64,000 nt of DNA from Adiantum capillus-veneris (GCA_014529385.2 CM043945.1:148663241-148727240), one strand, 5' to 3'. Counted from the first letter of the stretch, positions 48,865 through 55,022 are shown. Notes: generated by a model not told the origin, from the sequence alone. Numbers and translations: made by a program.

Positions 48865-51800
48865 CCTTCTTTGCCGAAGTCGAGTCTGAGAGAGCGTGAG
48901 ATTCTGCCTCTCCTCTTCCCCTCGTACCTTCTCTTCCTCCTCCTCTTCGCTTCCCTTCTCTTCTCACAACCTCCCCTTTCACAGCCCTAAATTTTTTCTT
49001 TTATCCCCCCCCACTCCCCCCTTTTGCCCCTCCACAGTAATCGCGGTGCCATGACGGATGTGGCCGGGGAACAGAGGTGATGATGTGGTAGGTGGAACAT
49101 CGAGCTTTGCCAAACTAGTTGCAAATAGCACCAAACAGGAGCGCCATGCCCTGCTCTTCGTTTTCCGCTCCATGGGCGTGTCCGTCTGAGCTCGGCACAA
49201 CCCGCCTTGAGCGCTCCTTCCCCCCCTCAGTGCTGCCTTTGTTGTCTGCACCATAGCCCTCCCTTTCCCACTATAATTGCCCCCCCACCACTTTTACATT
49301 GGATGGCCTCTTTGCTCACTAATGGGCGGCCACCCTTGAGGTACACCATATCGGGCATATATATATCGACCAAGCATTGCCTAGCTCCACATTTAGCACG
49401 CACTTCGACCAAGGCATTGCGTCGCACAATCTTCATCTTCAGCAGCCCTTGACTGACATACCATCGTGAATTTTGTTGCCCAACACGCCATACCTTCCCT
49501 ATTTTTGAACCCCCTTTCACACGCATTAGCAATTTAATTTGGGCGGCCACTCCATTAGGCGGCCATTGCAAAGCCATTTTACAAGCTCAAGTGATAGCAT
49601 TTGGAGAAGTCATTTCCCTTGCTTTTGGTTAAGTGAGCCAAAACTTTGTTGCCACAGCCAGATTGGGCATATCTCGCAATCAACATGTTCCAAAAGATGA
49701 CATTTTGGACTGAAAGCCCATCAAGAACTTTGCGTGTGTCCGTAAGAGCACCAACATAATTAACGATCAAAGCTTTGCCAACCACCTCGTTTGTTATGCA
49801 TACCAATTAAGGCATTCTAAAGCACCATATTTTGCGTGTATATCGACTATGCCAGTGCCAAGCTCAAGTTTAACTGCATGCACACTAACTTTCCTTGATC
49901 ATAGATGCCCAAATTGTAAGGAGAACTATTTTGGCCATAAGTCGAGCATTAAATACCAAACCACACGTTGTAGTTCGTGCCAAGCGCTAGCAACCGACCC
50001 TTGTTAAACTTAATTCTACTTCATCAACACACATCCCAAGGTGGATCCAAGCACCGGCAAAACCGACCCTTGGAAAATCTTATATTGCCCATATCTTTCT
50101 TGTTCGGACTCTGATCGACGAGCTGTAAAGACATGCATGGAGAGCATGTTGAGCGCTACAATTTTGGCTTGTAAAATCACATTTTGAAAGCATCATTTAC
50201 AACTCGGTTTGCAGGCAACAGCTTCATTTCTAGGCATCGAAACCCACATTTAGCATACATTTCAGTCCTCTTGCTGACATAACAGCTACTAGCGTTGTTC
50301 ATAAATTTAGCAAAACCTCGAACATGTATGCAGATTTGCATCTTTCACCCTGTGCCTGCAAAGTGGCACGACACCGGTTCTTACGTTGAGTGCTACTAGT
50401 GGTATTTTTTTGTTTATTGTCAAGAGTCATATACAATTGTCGGTTAGACCACTTACCACAATCTCTCAGTCATATATAATAGTCACATGTATGGTATCAT
50501 GACAACGTATCATTGATCCTTGAGTTGTGAGCTGATCTGTTTGGTCTTGGGTCCATCCCATATCGTTTTAGCCCAGTATTGTAACCATAGCCGTGATACC
50601 AATTGATAATACTGCCCACTTTTCTAAACTATTGGATGTATGTCCAGAGCTGGGCGCCCAAGTTAAGTGCTCACTGTGTAGATCATTCTCAAACTTGCTA
50701 GATTATTTGTGTTCTAATCCATAGGCTTTGCTAGGGTGCACTCAACTGGATCCATGCCCTATTGGACGTGGGTTTATTGGGTTGCACATCTCAGAACATT
50801 CAATTTTCTGCCATTTTTAGTAGAGGCATGTCGGTCTTTTGTGATTTTTTTCTTAGGTTAGGGAGGATAAACAAGGAGCCATTCATAGCAAAGAACACCA
50901 TAATTTCTCATTACTTTCTACCCAGGATCTGCACACATGATGTTATTTGTTTGATAGTGGATCTCTCAGGTGAGACATTTCTTGTAGAGTTGCAAGTGAG
51001 GCTGATTTCCCGGAGTTTAGTATAGGCACCGATATTTTCTCAAGTGTTTGACAAGTAGCATGTGCAGTGGTGCAGTGAACAAGAAAGGGTACATAGAAGT
51101 CATCTAGTGCTGTGATACGATGCCAAGTGCTTGTTCATCTTTTGTCACTTGTTGTGCTTGTTATTTTGTAGTGGATTTAATACTTCTTTTAGTGCTAGGC
51201 TTCATGATGGCTGAGTCAGTCCTTGATCGCTGGAGTCATGACAGAGACTCAGTATGCTGAACTTTGTGTTGATGTATGCTCATGTGTGCGTGTGTTGTGT
51301 GTGGTGTTGGGAGCATGTGCTAGTACCTAGTTCTACGCCCACTATTGGGCCCTGACGACGTTAGTGGGGAATCTCGTGGTATTTAATTAATACTATGCAT
51401 GATGGAGCTGATGGTCATTTTGTCTTGTGGGTGACTATCATGAGCTATACCTTGCACTTTCCTTTACGTGTGAATCTGGGCTTATCCCGGATTCATCTAG
51501 GTATATTACATGATTCTGCATGTCTGCTGAAATCTCTGGTCATGTTGCAACTATGTACACATAACCTGGAAACTTCTTCCAGTATACACTTCATCAATGT
51601 TTTAGCAAAAAAAGTAAATCGGCACTTTCTCACTCAGTTTTTGGAGCATGGTTTACACCAGGCTGTTTTTTTTGTGCCTAGGAATTGTCTGCAAATATTT
51701 TGAAGCGGGATGTGTCCCTACTAGACTAGCACAATTGATGGTTTTGTTGTCGCTGTATCATTTTGTCATTGCTATGCAGGCTCTCTATAAAAGTTCCAAA

Positions 51801-54800
51801 AAAAGGTTTGATGAAGATCCATTGTTCAAGAAGCAAGCACAGCAGGCAGTCGTCCTCCTTCAGGTCTACTGCTGGAAATTTTGTGAAACGTTTTGTATGC
51901 CAGTGAGATATATCTCATTGACTGGGGCATTGTGTGGGTGTGTAACAATCAAAACTAATTGTTTTCTATTTAATGTGGCATTTCAAAAATGAAAAAGAAA
52001 TTTATATGCTTACGAGTATTAATCAGGCTCTCTGTAGAGTCATGATTCTAATCAAAGTATCATTGTTGTTGCTTCATGGAAGGGTGGCGATAAGAGGTAT
52101 CGAGAAGCATGGGAACAAATTTGCAGCATCAGTCGGAACGAGTTTGATCAAGTTTACAATCGTCTCAGAGTTGTACTTGAAGAAAAGGTATATCTAAATG
52201 ACTGAGGATGCATCTGGGAACCACAAATTTGTTTGATATCTTGGGCTTTGAGCTCTTACATTGTATCACAATTTAATTGGTAATTACCATTTTTGTTAAG
52301 CAAGGCCATTATCCAAATAGCCATAGACCATTTTTTTTGGATGTATGAGCAACATGTGCTAGGCTACAGACTGTGCAGCGTATTCCATATTGCCATGAAT
52401 GCTGAGCTGCTGAGACTTCTCTATATGTTTAGGCTGTGTTGAAATACTTCTGCACATGAATTAGCTCTTTTGTAACATGGTGTCTAAGAAGAAAGCGCTT
52501 GTTAAGCAAAGGATGGTTTGAATATCAAACATGTTTGCAGGGGGAAAGCTTTTACAATCCGTATATTCCGTCAGTAATTAAGGAGTTAGAGAGCAAAGGT
52601 CTTGTGTCAGAAAGCGAGGGAGCAAGGGTAATACATGTTGAGGGACAAAATATCCCTTTGATTGTTGTGAAGACGGATGGTGGCTTCAATTATGCATCAA
52701 CTGATCTGACTGCACTATGGTATCAAGTCAGCTTATGCTCTTTGTTGTGGTTAGAATTGATATTGTGGCGGTCTATCATGGAGGTGCATACTTCAAATCA
52801 CCCAATAATTGCCATTTATTTACAGGTACCGATTGAATGTAGAGAAAGCAGATTGGATTGTGTATGTGACTGATGTGGGCCAATCCTTACATTTCGAAAT
52901 GGTTTTCTATGTAAGTACTCTTAACTAACAGTCATGTGGGATCGTGGTAATGTTTTTTTGGGGTGTGTCTCATTGTTCTGTTGGAAGGCTCACTGTTTTG
53001 AAGCAAAGCAGGTAGAAACTGATTCCAAACACACATTTGATGGATTGAATCGTCTGTTGTTGTACTGGATTTGGTTAGAACTGGAGTTTGAAGATCATAG
53101 AAGTCCGTTATATGTTGTTTTGCTGTTTGCCTATCAGAATTGTTTAGGAAGTCACCTAGTGGATCTTTGACTATGATTTAAGTATTGATGGTTGATTTTG
53201 TTCATGGACAAGATTGCAATTGAGCTGATTTGTGTTGTCTTTGTATAGGCAGCAAGACGGGCAGGGTGGCTTGCAGCGGATGTGAAACAGCTTCCCAAGG
53301 CAACTCATGTAGGTTTTGGATTGGTCCTGGGTCCTGATGGAAAAAGATTTAGAACTCGGGCTACAGAAGTTGTGCGACTAGCTGATTTACTAGATGAAGC
53401 CAAGTCACGAAGTGAACAAGGACTTGTAGATCGAGGTACAAAGCCCTTGCATTTATTATCTAGATTTATAAAAAGTTTACAGATTAATGATCGAATGGTT
53501 TGTTTTGCTGACTGATGGCTAAACAATCAATATACAATTAAGGAAAGAAAGAGTTCAAATTGACGGTAAGTAATATGTAAACAAACTTTGAATACGCCCG
53601 CTGTTTTGTTCTCTATTATTCAGGCAGAGAGGATATATGGGAGGCTGATGAACTGGAACAAGCGGCAGAAGCTTTAGGATATGGCGCTGTCAAGTAAGGC
53701 AATTGTTCATGTTACCTGGTTCAATTTTCATGTTAGAGTAACCGATGAAGCTTGAACTTACAATTAATAGCTGTTGTCGTGCTGCTGCTGCTGCAGATAT
53801 GCTGATCTGAAGAACAATAGGACTACAAACTATACTTTTAATTTTGACCAAATGCTGGATGTTAGGGTAGGTTAGGATGACAACAGGTTTGATGAAAGCC
53901 AATTTACTGGCTTTTGGGTCGTCTTCGTTATCTTTTTCATTTCAATTTTGCAGGGGAATACTGCAGTGTACTTGCTGTATGCACACGCACGTATCTGCTC
54001 CATCATTCGGAAATCAGGGAAAGACATTGACGAGCTAAAGAAGGTACGGCTTCTATCTTTGGACAAGCAAGTACTAGTATTTAAGCTGGTTCATAAGTTT
54101 TTCTTTTGTTTGTGGTCTACAGATAGGATCTCTAAGATTAGCTCATGAAAATGAGCGTCTTCTGGGACTGCACCTCATCCGGTTTCCAGAGGTACTGTTG
54201 GGTGTGGCTTATCGGTCAGCAATGTGGGCTACTGTAGGGGATGTCATCACTAACTAGTATGAGTCTTGCATTGTCAGATCATTGAGGATGCACTAGCAGA
54301 TCTTCTTCCAAACACAGTGTGCGAGTATCTGTACAACTTGTCTGAGATCTTCACAAAGTTTTATTCTACGTGCAAGGTATGTCCATCCTGTCCTTTTAAA
54401 CGTTTCCAGTGTAAGTTCTACAAACAATAAACCCATCGGCCCAATTTCAGAAATTTTCTCATTTAAGCTACCGGGATTCTGTGTAAGGTCTACACTTAAT
54501 TGGAAGATCTGTCCCCTCTCTCTGGTAGAGTCTTTCTTGTTCGTGGTGCCGGGCCTGGGTGGATATCGGAGGTATCGGACATTATAATAAACAGCTGTTC
54601 TTTCCTCCCCCTCTTCGGCTCCTGAAACAATATAGACATCAGGAGTTGAATTCTTTCTAGGACATGGTTATGGGAACGGCAAAAAGTGGAGTGTTGGGGA
54701 GTTTCCAGTAACTATATGGAGTGAGGGGAGTGGAAATGGAAATGGTAACGGGACTGGAAACAGAAACAGAAAAAGGAAAAACATTGAGGTTTTGGGGGAT

Positions 54801-55022
54801 TCGTGTAAACAGCCTTTTGTCATCTTGGAATTTTAGTTGCAGAACTTAGGATTTATGGTCTTTTATCATCTTGGCATCAATTTTAATGAATGGCCATCCT
54901 CAATTTCTCAGGTCATCGGTTCATCGGAGGAGACTAGTAGACTCTTACTGTGTGAAGCTGCCGCGGTTATCATGCGAGAATGTTTTGAATTGCTGGGCAT
55001 CACCCCTCTGTACAGATTATGA
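15433..55022 (+). CDS. Arginyl-tRNA synthetase (14 exons, 5' end outside the window)
   Basis: Class Ia synthetase that charges tRNA-Arg with arginine. Joined exons: 15433-15534, 16156-16371, 16493-16576, 51780-51863, 52083-52187, 52541-52719, 52826-52910, 53249-53435, 53624-53693, 53797-53866, 53954-54043, 54123-54191, 54278-54376, 54912-55022. All introns are GT-AG and phases join without a stop, giving 516 residues. Landmarks: [11 protein letters not shown] at the end of the N-terminal domain (15-25), the HIGH motif as HVGH (70-73), [14 protein letters not shown]-like [23 protein letters not shown], and KRFRTR (317-322), which replaces KMSK in many ArgRS. The DALR anticodon-binding domain follows ([20 protein letters not shown] to [20 protein letters not shown]). 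Known plant proteins are about 590 residues, so roughly 75-80 N-terminal residues are missing. I did not find them upstream. Plants often use ArgRS in both cytosol and organelles; targeting cannot be judged here. Confidence 0.95.
16156..16371 (+). CDS. ArgRS exon b with HIGH motif
   Basis: 72 codons from RIHKMLIDG to HVGDWGTQ, including [18 protein letters not shown], the ATP-binding HIGH region. Donor GTACAT. Confidence 0.95.
16493..16576 (+). CDS. ArgRS exon c
   Basis: 28 codons, FGMLIEYLF to VDKLQ. Donor GTGAGT opens the 35.2-kb intron. Confidence 0.95.
17060..17400 (-). pseudogene. Gypsy reverse transcriptase fragment
   Basis: Minus-strand frames contain [28 protein letters not shown], then after a frameshift [20 protein letters not shown] and [15 protein letters not shown]. 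This covers RT blocks through the catalytic DD only, with no flanking protease or RNase H. An isolated relic outside element D. Confidence 0.85.
17480..17625 (-). mobile_element. Probable tRNA-derived SINE
   Basis: On the minus strand a box A-like GGTCAGCGGTGTG is followed about 54 bp later by a box B-like GAGTTCAACTC, the spacing of RNA polymerase III internal promoters. It continues to a (TTC)n tail (17468-17487 as GAA on plus). The 5' end abuts the GGGCC target site of element D. No second copy was identified, so the call rests on promoter-like boxes only. Confidence 0.4.
17627..17631. repeat. Left target-site duplication of element D (GGGCC)
   Basis: Directly left of the LTR end TGTAACAAAC. 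Matches GGGCC at 46184-46188. Confidence 0.75.
17632..18216 (-). repeat. 3' LTR of element D
   Basis: 585 bp. Shares with 45614-46183 the ACTCCAAGTCAAGATTCT, CCCCTTTCGGTATTTCTTTT and CTGCGTCCAGATGCTCTGAG blocks and the TTTGTGACA terminus. Confidence 0.8.
18217..18229 (-). promoter_or_regulatory. Polypurine tract of element D
   Basis: The minus strand reads TCAAGAGGGGGGTA directly before the LTR start TGTCACAAAT. Confidence 0.7.
18230..18736 (-). other. 3' internal remnant of element D, no coding recognised
   Basis: AT-rich sequence between D's PPT and the solo LTR. Only short ORFs without resemblance. Confidence 0.45.
18742..19313 (-). mobile_element. Solo LTR of the E family
   Basis: 572 bp, collinear with the LTRs of E (954-1610, 11399-12075). 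It has TG...CA ends and perfect 5-bp flanks CCACG at 18737-18741 and 19314-19318. No PBS, PPT or internal sequence is present, so it is the product of LTR-LTR recombination. Confidence 0.85.
19319..19854. other. No gene recognised
   Basis: Sequence between the solo LTR and element A. Presumably D-internal or an unrecognised insertion; no coding seen. Confidence 0.4.
19855..21019 (+). repeat. 5' LTR of element A
   Basis: 1165 bp. Starts TGCACGTGACAC, with one base missing compared with the 3' LTR TGTCACGTGACAC, and ends CACCTTACA. The U3 part carries many degenerate CGTTTTCAGC-like motifs. Confidence 0.85.
21021..21032 (+). promoter_or_regulatory. Primer binding site of element A (initiator tRNA-Met)
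   Basis: TGGTATCAGAGC one base after the LTR end. Confidence 0.9.
21219..22471 (+). pseudogene. Gag N-terminal and capsid region, element A
   Basis: Frames in pieces. 21690-21872 is a charged coiled-coil-like stretch ([20 protein letters not shown]). 22025-22288 is the capsid domain ([50 protein letters not shown]), ending at TAA 22286-22288. The next part ([25 protein letters not shown]) continues behind further stops. The corresponding part of B (35819-34443) aligns along its length. Confidence 0.8.
21636..21692. repeat. Three tandem copies of a 19-bp near-palindrome
   Basis: The unit TCCTATGACATAGGATTTA occurs three times in tandem in element A; its core ATCCTATG-ACATAGGAT is almost self-complementary. 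At the matching place in B (about 35945) only the TAGGATTTGGT end is seen. Confidence 0.9.
22472..23287 (+). pseudogene. Gag C-terminus, zinc knuckle and protease, element A
   Basis: 271-codon frame beginning in a Lys/Asn/Gly-rich linker ([12 protein letters not shown]). The CCHC knuckle [14 protein letters not shown] is intact. The protease region has [12 protein letters not shown], with DPG where DSG/DTG is usual, followed by the flap and C-terminal block ([23 protein letters not shown]). B has the same DPG, so the change is older than the two copies. Gag binds element RNA; the protease would mature the polyprotein. Confidence 0.85.
23288..24407 (+). pseudogene. Element A region replacing pol, with a chromodomain-like end
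   Basis: Frames 23288-23944 and 23955-24458 show no RT or integrase motif. The first is rich in HD/ND repeats ([20 protein letters not shown]). Near the end, the reading frame ending in GTSTSL before the PPT contains MKFKYRTIH and SEWADEESF. These line up with [19 protein letters not shown] at the end of B, a chromodomain-type block. So A joins protease-adjacent sequence to the very end of pol. Confidence 0.65.
24408..25563 (+). repeat. 3' LTR of element A
   Basis: 1156 bp, TGTCACGTGACACATCC to CACCTTACA, preceded by the purine tract AAAAGGAGGGGA. Confidence 0.85.
25590..26450. repeat. Imperfect minisatellite rich in CTCGAGA and CACTGG motifs
   Basis: Variants of ACTGG-(C/T)TCTCGAGA-TACT and GACACACGTAGTACTGG recur irregularly, about every 95-130 bp in the right half (for example starting near 26032, 26130, 26257 and 26352). 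Long overlapping ORFs on both strands arise from the repeat and are not taken as genes. Confidence 0.7.
26692..27509 (-). pseudogene. Integrase core and C-terminus of remnant H
   Basis: Core landmarks: [47 protein letters not shown] (Glu of the triad), [20 protein letters not shown] and MYGQKLIMP. After a frame change near 26880, [20 protein letters not shown] gives the GPF/Y-type C-terminal module. No chromodomain is seen after it. The open core frame is about 224 codons. Confidence 0.85.
27560..27906 (-). pseudogene. Integrase zinc-binding domain of remnant H
   Basis: Minus-strand frame [19 protein letters not shown] gives the two His; in another frame [17 protein letters not shown] gives the CxxC. 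Together they form the HHCC zinc finger preceding the integrase core. Confidence 0.7.
27950..28555 (-). pseudogene. In-frame fusion of pre-RT linker and RNase H tail, remnant H
   Basis: A single 201-codon frame. Residues to about 140 ([39 protein letters not shown]) match the segment that normally lies just before the RT in this gypsy group. The next residues [19 protein letters not shown] are the end of RNase H. The entire RT and most of RNase H are missing at a junction near 28138 without loss of frame. Confidence 0.75.
28600..29653 (-). pseudogene. Gag-protease region of remnant H
   Basis: Pieces: 29653-29402 ([40 protein letters not shown]), 29490-29101 (ending in a protease-like [10 protein letters not shown]), 28935-28729 ([19 protein letters not shown]). 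Related to the same part at 62934-63140. No intact DSG/DTG catalytic triplet was found. Confidence 0.55.
29665..31396 (-). repeat. 3' LTR of element B (with 599-bp insertion)
   Basis: Minus-strand TGTCACGTGATACATCC to CACCTTACA, collinear with the LTRs of A. Without the insertion at 29856-30454 it is about 1.13 kb, the expected size. Confidence 0.85.
29856..30454. mobile_element. hAT-like non-autonomous element, copy 1
   Basis: Inverted termini CATAGTAACACGGAACG and CGTTCCGTGTAACTATG (one mismatch) are flanked by GTAAAACC at 29848-29855 and 30455-30462, an 8-bp target duplication. The empty site is visible in B's 5' LTR (GTTGTAAAACCCTCC at 43689 onward). No transposase is encoded. The interior is rich in GGAACG/CGTTCC motifs. 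A 9-bp reading of the duplication (GTAAAACCC) would suit a Mutator-like element instead. Confidence 0.85.
31397..31408 (-). promoter_or_regulatory. Polypurine tract of element B
   Basis: Minus-strand AAAAGGAGGGGA directly before the LTR start, identical to that of A. Confidence 0.8.
31409..31700 (-). pseudogene. Chromodomain-like pol end, element B
   Basis: Minus-strand reading contains [17 protein letters not shown], a stop, then [20 protein letters not shown] and [12 protein letters not shown], ending GTSTSL and stop before the PPT. This has the strand-strand-helix order of a chromodomain. Confidence 0.65.
31749..32429 (-). pseudogene. Integrase core and C-terminus, element B
   Basis: Frames give [52 protein letters not shown] and, further on, [20 protein letters not shown] and [13 protein letters not shown]. 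The position of the catalytic Glu, normally after DGQT, is Lys (DGQTKIYNQ), so this copy is catalytically dead as well as frameshifted. Confidence 0.85.
32416..33405 (-). pseudogene. RNase H and integrase zinc domain, element B
   Basis: 329-codon frame. RNase H motifs: [72 protein letters not shown]. Then the integrase HHCC finger: [14 protein letters not shown] and [15 protein letters not shown]. It ends [13 protein letters not shown], the start of the core with its first Asp. The most intact pol part of B. Confidence 0.9.
33432..34182 (-). pseudogene. Reverse transcriptase, element B
   Basis: Motifs: [68 protein letters not shown], then [11 protein letters not shown] where a (F/Y)xDD box is expected, so the second catalytic Asp is Asn. 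A frameshift or short loss near 33640-33660 separates this from [13 protein letters not shown] and [13 protein letters not shown], the RT thumb/connection. Confidence 0.88.
34443..35432 (-). pseudogene. Gag C-terminus, zinc knuckle and protease, element B
   Basis: 329-codon frame collinear with A's 22472-23287. Knuckle [13 protein letters not shown] has lost its first Cys (Tyr). Protease [11 protein letters not shown] has the same DPG triplet as A. Upstream part [20 protein letters not shown] is the capsid C-terminal region. Confidence 0.85.
35514..36480 (-). pseudogene. Gag N-terminus and capsid, element B
   Basis: 35819-35514 encodes [37 protein letters not shown] and ends at a stop. The N-terminal part (36287-36030; [19 protein letters not shown]) corresponds to A near 21330. 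Several stops separate the pieces. Confidence 0.75.
36518..36529 (-). promoter_or_regulatory. Primer binding site of element B
   Basis: Minus-strand TGGTATCAGAGC, one base inside the LTR edge at 36531. Confidence 0.9.
36800..38110 (-). pseudogene. ORF2 C-terminal region of LINE L (zinc-binding, frameshifted)
   Basis: Pieces include [20 protein letters not shown] (38110-37760) and, in the 37384-36878 frame, [20 protein letters not shown]. This resembles the tryptophan-rich segment after the LINE zinc-binding (zf-RVT) domain. A CxxC...HCLWDCP finger can be read near 37390-37460 across frames. Confidence 0.65.
38120..38974 (-). pseudogene. ORF2 RT thumb/connection of LINE L
   Basis: 285-codon frame: [60 protein letters not shown] and [20 protein letters not shown]. 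These are the conserved blocks following the RT core of plant L1 elements. A frameshift near 39000 separates it from the RT core. Confidence 0.85.
39033..40532 (-). pseudogene. ORF2 reverse transcriptase core of LINE L
   Basis: 499-codon frame. Starts in the endonuclease end ([13 protein letters not shown]) and continues through a charged linker into [77 protein letters not shown] (catalytic Asp), [20 protein letters not shown] and [11 protein letters not shown] (catalytic DD). All three catalytic Asp are present. Confidence 0.92.
40533..41231 (-). pseudogene. ORF2 APE endonuclease of LINE L
   Basis: Starts [13 protein letters not shown] (catalytic Asn region), then [10 protein letters not shown] (catalytic Glu), GGVCMTI, then after one stop near 40833 [16 protein letters not shown] (Asp-Asn pair) and [15 protein letters not shown] second stop is near 40530. 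Both interruptions are in frame with no shift. The enzyme nicks the target to prime reverse transcription. Confidence 0.9.
42235..43488 (-). CDS. LINE L ORF1 protein with CCHC knuckle and (Pro-Gln)n tract
   Basis: 417-codon open frame. The real start may be the Met of [12 protein letters not shown] near 43197, because residues before it come from the repetitive 5' UTR. The middle ([37 protein letters not shown]) resembles the DUF4283-type RNA-binding fold of plant LINE ORF1. [14 protein letters not shown] is an intact CCHC knuckle. A long run of PQ dipeptides, coded by a (GGCTGA)n-like repeat at about 42340-42470, follows it. The frame has no stop, so this ORF may be intact. Confidence 0.8.
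   Translation of the reverse strand: MLPACAVPACLPVRCLPTRCLPACTQPARSPARAQPRPLPPRFFAARCPRCSSPPPPPLPPKASFKLFGRGFSIGFLLAELSSGSLHVRPSPSEEQTLMEAHAPPQRDSSEVPSPDSAEPTIRLALSLTEQASLAAEVERLQATSVICKILGTRPSRGELRDLLQARLLAKVGKILDVQILGRGYYQIEFETSEMAAKVIAMSPLAIRASRAHFRQWRHGFDPTSDVLVEEADIPISVCFPGLQREYLPLLSRIGTAIRTALETPRPAASVAAKAAGIPSVRVLVRDTHTLPKVILLPWVSGGWFRQSVEYSGLPNQCFICRQMGHLAKVCPRRRPRPAPQPQPQPQPQPQPQPQPQPQPQPQPQPQPQPQPQPQPQPQPQPAAQRTDSESPSEEGDSGGGVAAGPWPSTPMATATA
43400..43560. repeat. Tandem GC-rich repeats in the 5' UTR of LINE L
   Basis: Variants of GGCAGGCAGCGCRCAGGYAG are repeated about eight times. Poly(G) runs lie at about 43312-43330 and 43610-43632. Short repeated monomers at LINE 5' ends often carry the internal promoter. 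Confidence 0.7.
44178..45549 (-). pseudogene. Gag region of element D
   Basis: Probable start [11 protein letters not shown] near 45549. Downstream frames give the retrotransposon gag domain: [70 protein letters not shown]. These blocks parallel element C's gag (LTWWTTLL, MEKYCCGLPKGLRDYC). Frameshifts near 44490, 44700 and 45100 and a (GAA)n tract at about 45036-45062 interrupt it. It ends at the junction with B's truncated LTR. Confidence 0.8.
45602..45613 (-). promoter_or_regulatory. Primer binding site of element D
   Basis: Minus-strand TGGTATCACAGC, one mismatch to the initiator tRNA-Met PBS, just inside the 5' LTR. Confidence 0.65.
45614..46183 (-). repeat. 5' LTR of element D
   Basis: 570 bp, collinear with 17632-18216. 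The outer edge TGTCACAAATGAG is followed by GGGCC (46184-46188), matching the left duplication. Confidence 0.8.
46189..47037. other. Probable decayed LTR-like sequence, no coding
   Basis: Contains GTCAGGTGCAACGGAAG near 46452, resembling the A/B LTR end (TAAGGTGCAGCGGAACG), and GCTGAAAACGCTGAT motifs (46848, 46918) like the A/B LTR U3. Possibly a distant solo LTR; ends not definable. Confidence 0.4.
47046..47486. mobile_element. hAT-like non-autonomous element, copy 2
   Basis: Termini CAGTGTAACAGGGAACGG and CCCGTTCCTGGTAACTATG are imperfect inverted repeats, flanked by GGTGAGAC at 47038-47045 and 47487-47494 (8 bp). The interior carries GGAACG/CGTTCC motifs as in copy 1 (29856-30454). No ORF of note. 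Confidence 0.8.
47495..48308. other. No gene recognised
   Basis: Intron sequence. The more GC-rich part 47860-48260 has no recognised coding or RNA resemblance. Confidence 0.4.
48309..48485 (+). repeat. Isolated copy of the element C 3' UTR block
   Basis: Same order of motifs as 9883-10055: GCCCTAAGAGTGTAGATAAT, AAAGCGTCTGCCTTCGG, GAGGGGAGCGGCC, CCCGACTCC and an A-rich end. No C coding or LTR was seen next to it. Confidence 0.7.
48811..48862. repeat. (GA)n microsatellite
   Basis: 52-bp GA run within the giant intron. Confidence 0.95.
49220..50280 (-). pseudogene. Decayed PPR-repeat pseudogene
   Basis: Minus-strand fragments in several frames match the PLS-type pentatricopeptide consensus: [14 protein letters not shown] (about 50270-50225), [18 protein letters not shown] (about 49867-49812), VGKALIVNY with [20 protein letters not shown] and ARYAQSGCG (49790-49655), [14 protein letters not shown] and CLVDIY (about 49425-49365). 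The (V)DMYAKCG and VxxWNxMIxxYAQxG blocks are hallmarks of plant organelle RNA-processing PPR proteins. Stops and frameshifts exclude function, and no DYW or E domain was seen. Confidence 0.7.
50281..51779. other. Distal part of the giant intron, no gene recognised
   Basis: A GATACCAATTGATAATACTG stretch near 50597 resembles a reversed PBS/LTR edge, but no LTR partner was found. The end carries the acceptor used by the next ArgRS exon. Confidence 0.4.
51780..51863 (+). CDS. ArgRS exon d
   Basis: 28 codons, [13 protein letters not shown] to AVVLLQ. The acceptor GCTATGCAG closes the giant intron. Confidence 0.95.
52083..52187 (+). CDS. ArgRS exon e
   Basis: 35 codons, [15 protein letters not shown] to VVLEEK. 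Acceptor CATGGAAG is weak but keeps the family sequence. Confidence 0.9.
52541..52719 (+). CDS. ArgRS exon f
   Basis: 59 codons plus two bases, [13 protein letters not shown] to TDLTALW. Includes [13 protein letters not shown] of the catalytic domain. Confidence 0.95.
52826..52910 (+). CDS. ArgRS exon g
   Basis: Completes W, then [19 protein letters not shown] to MVFY. Donor GTAAGT. Confidence 0.94.
53249..53435 (+). CDS. ArgRS exon h with KMSK-equivalent
   Basis: 62 codons plus one base, [13 protein letters not shown] to GLVDR. Contains [17 protein letters not shown], the KMSK-equivalent loop of ArgRS. Confidence 0.95.
53624..53693 (+). CDS. ArgRS exon i
   Basis: [20 protein letters not shown]; both ends split codons (GG|C, AA|A). 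Confidence 0.94.
53797..53866 (+). CDS. ArgRS exon j
   Basis: [20 protein letters not shown] to DVR. The acceptor follows a (GCT)n-rich tract. Confidence 0.94.
53954..54043 (+). CDS. ArgRS exon k
   Basis: 30 codons, [20 protein letters not shown] to DIDELKK. Start of the DALR anticodon-binding domain. Confidence 0.95.
54123..54191 (+). CDS. ArgRS exon l
   Basis: 23 codons, [15 protein letters not shown] to LIRFPE. Confidence 0.94.
54278..54376 (+). CDS. ArgRS exon m
   Basis: 33 codons, [20 protein letters not shown] to FYSTCK. Confidence 0.95.
54912..55022 (+). CDS. ArgRS last exon
   Basis: 36 codons and [23 protein letters not shown] to GITPLYRL. The preceding intron (535 bp) contains a G/A-rich degenerate stretch. 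Confidence 0.95.
   Translation, partial: VIGSSEETSRLLLCEAAAVIMRECFELLGITPLYRL

Larger units (their letters stand above)
16577..51779 (+). other. Giant ArgRS intron (35,203 bp) filled with nested transposons
   Basis: Begins GTGAGT and ends GCTATGCAG. The exons on either side are consecutive in the ArgRS protein (VDKLQ then [13 protein letters not shown]) and no residue is lost, so the insertions are phenotypically tolerated if splicing works. The other introns are 79-621 bp. Confidence 0.9.

Noticed and set aside
51395-51703. 102-codon plus-strand ORF before ArgRS exon d
   Set aside because: No family resemblance and overlaps intron sequence; AT-rich chance frame.
54530-54790. Third hAT-like copy in the last ArgRS intron
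   Set aside because: Some G/A-rich and GGGAACGG-like motifs, but no paired termini or target duplication.
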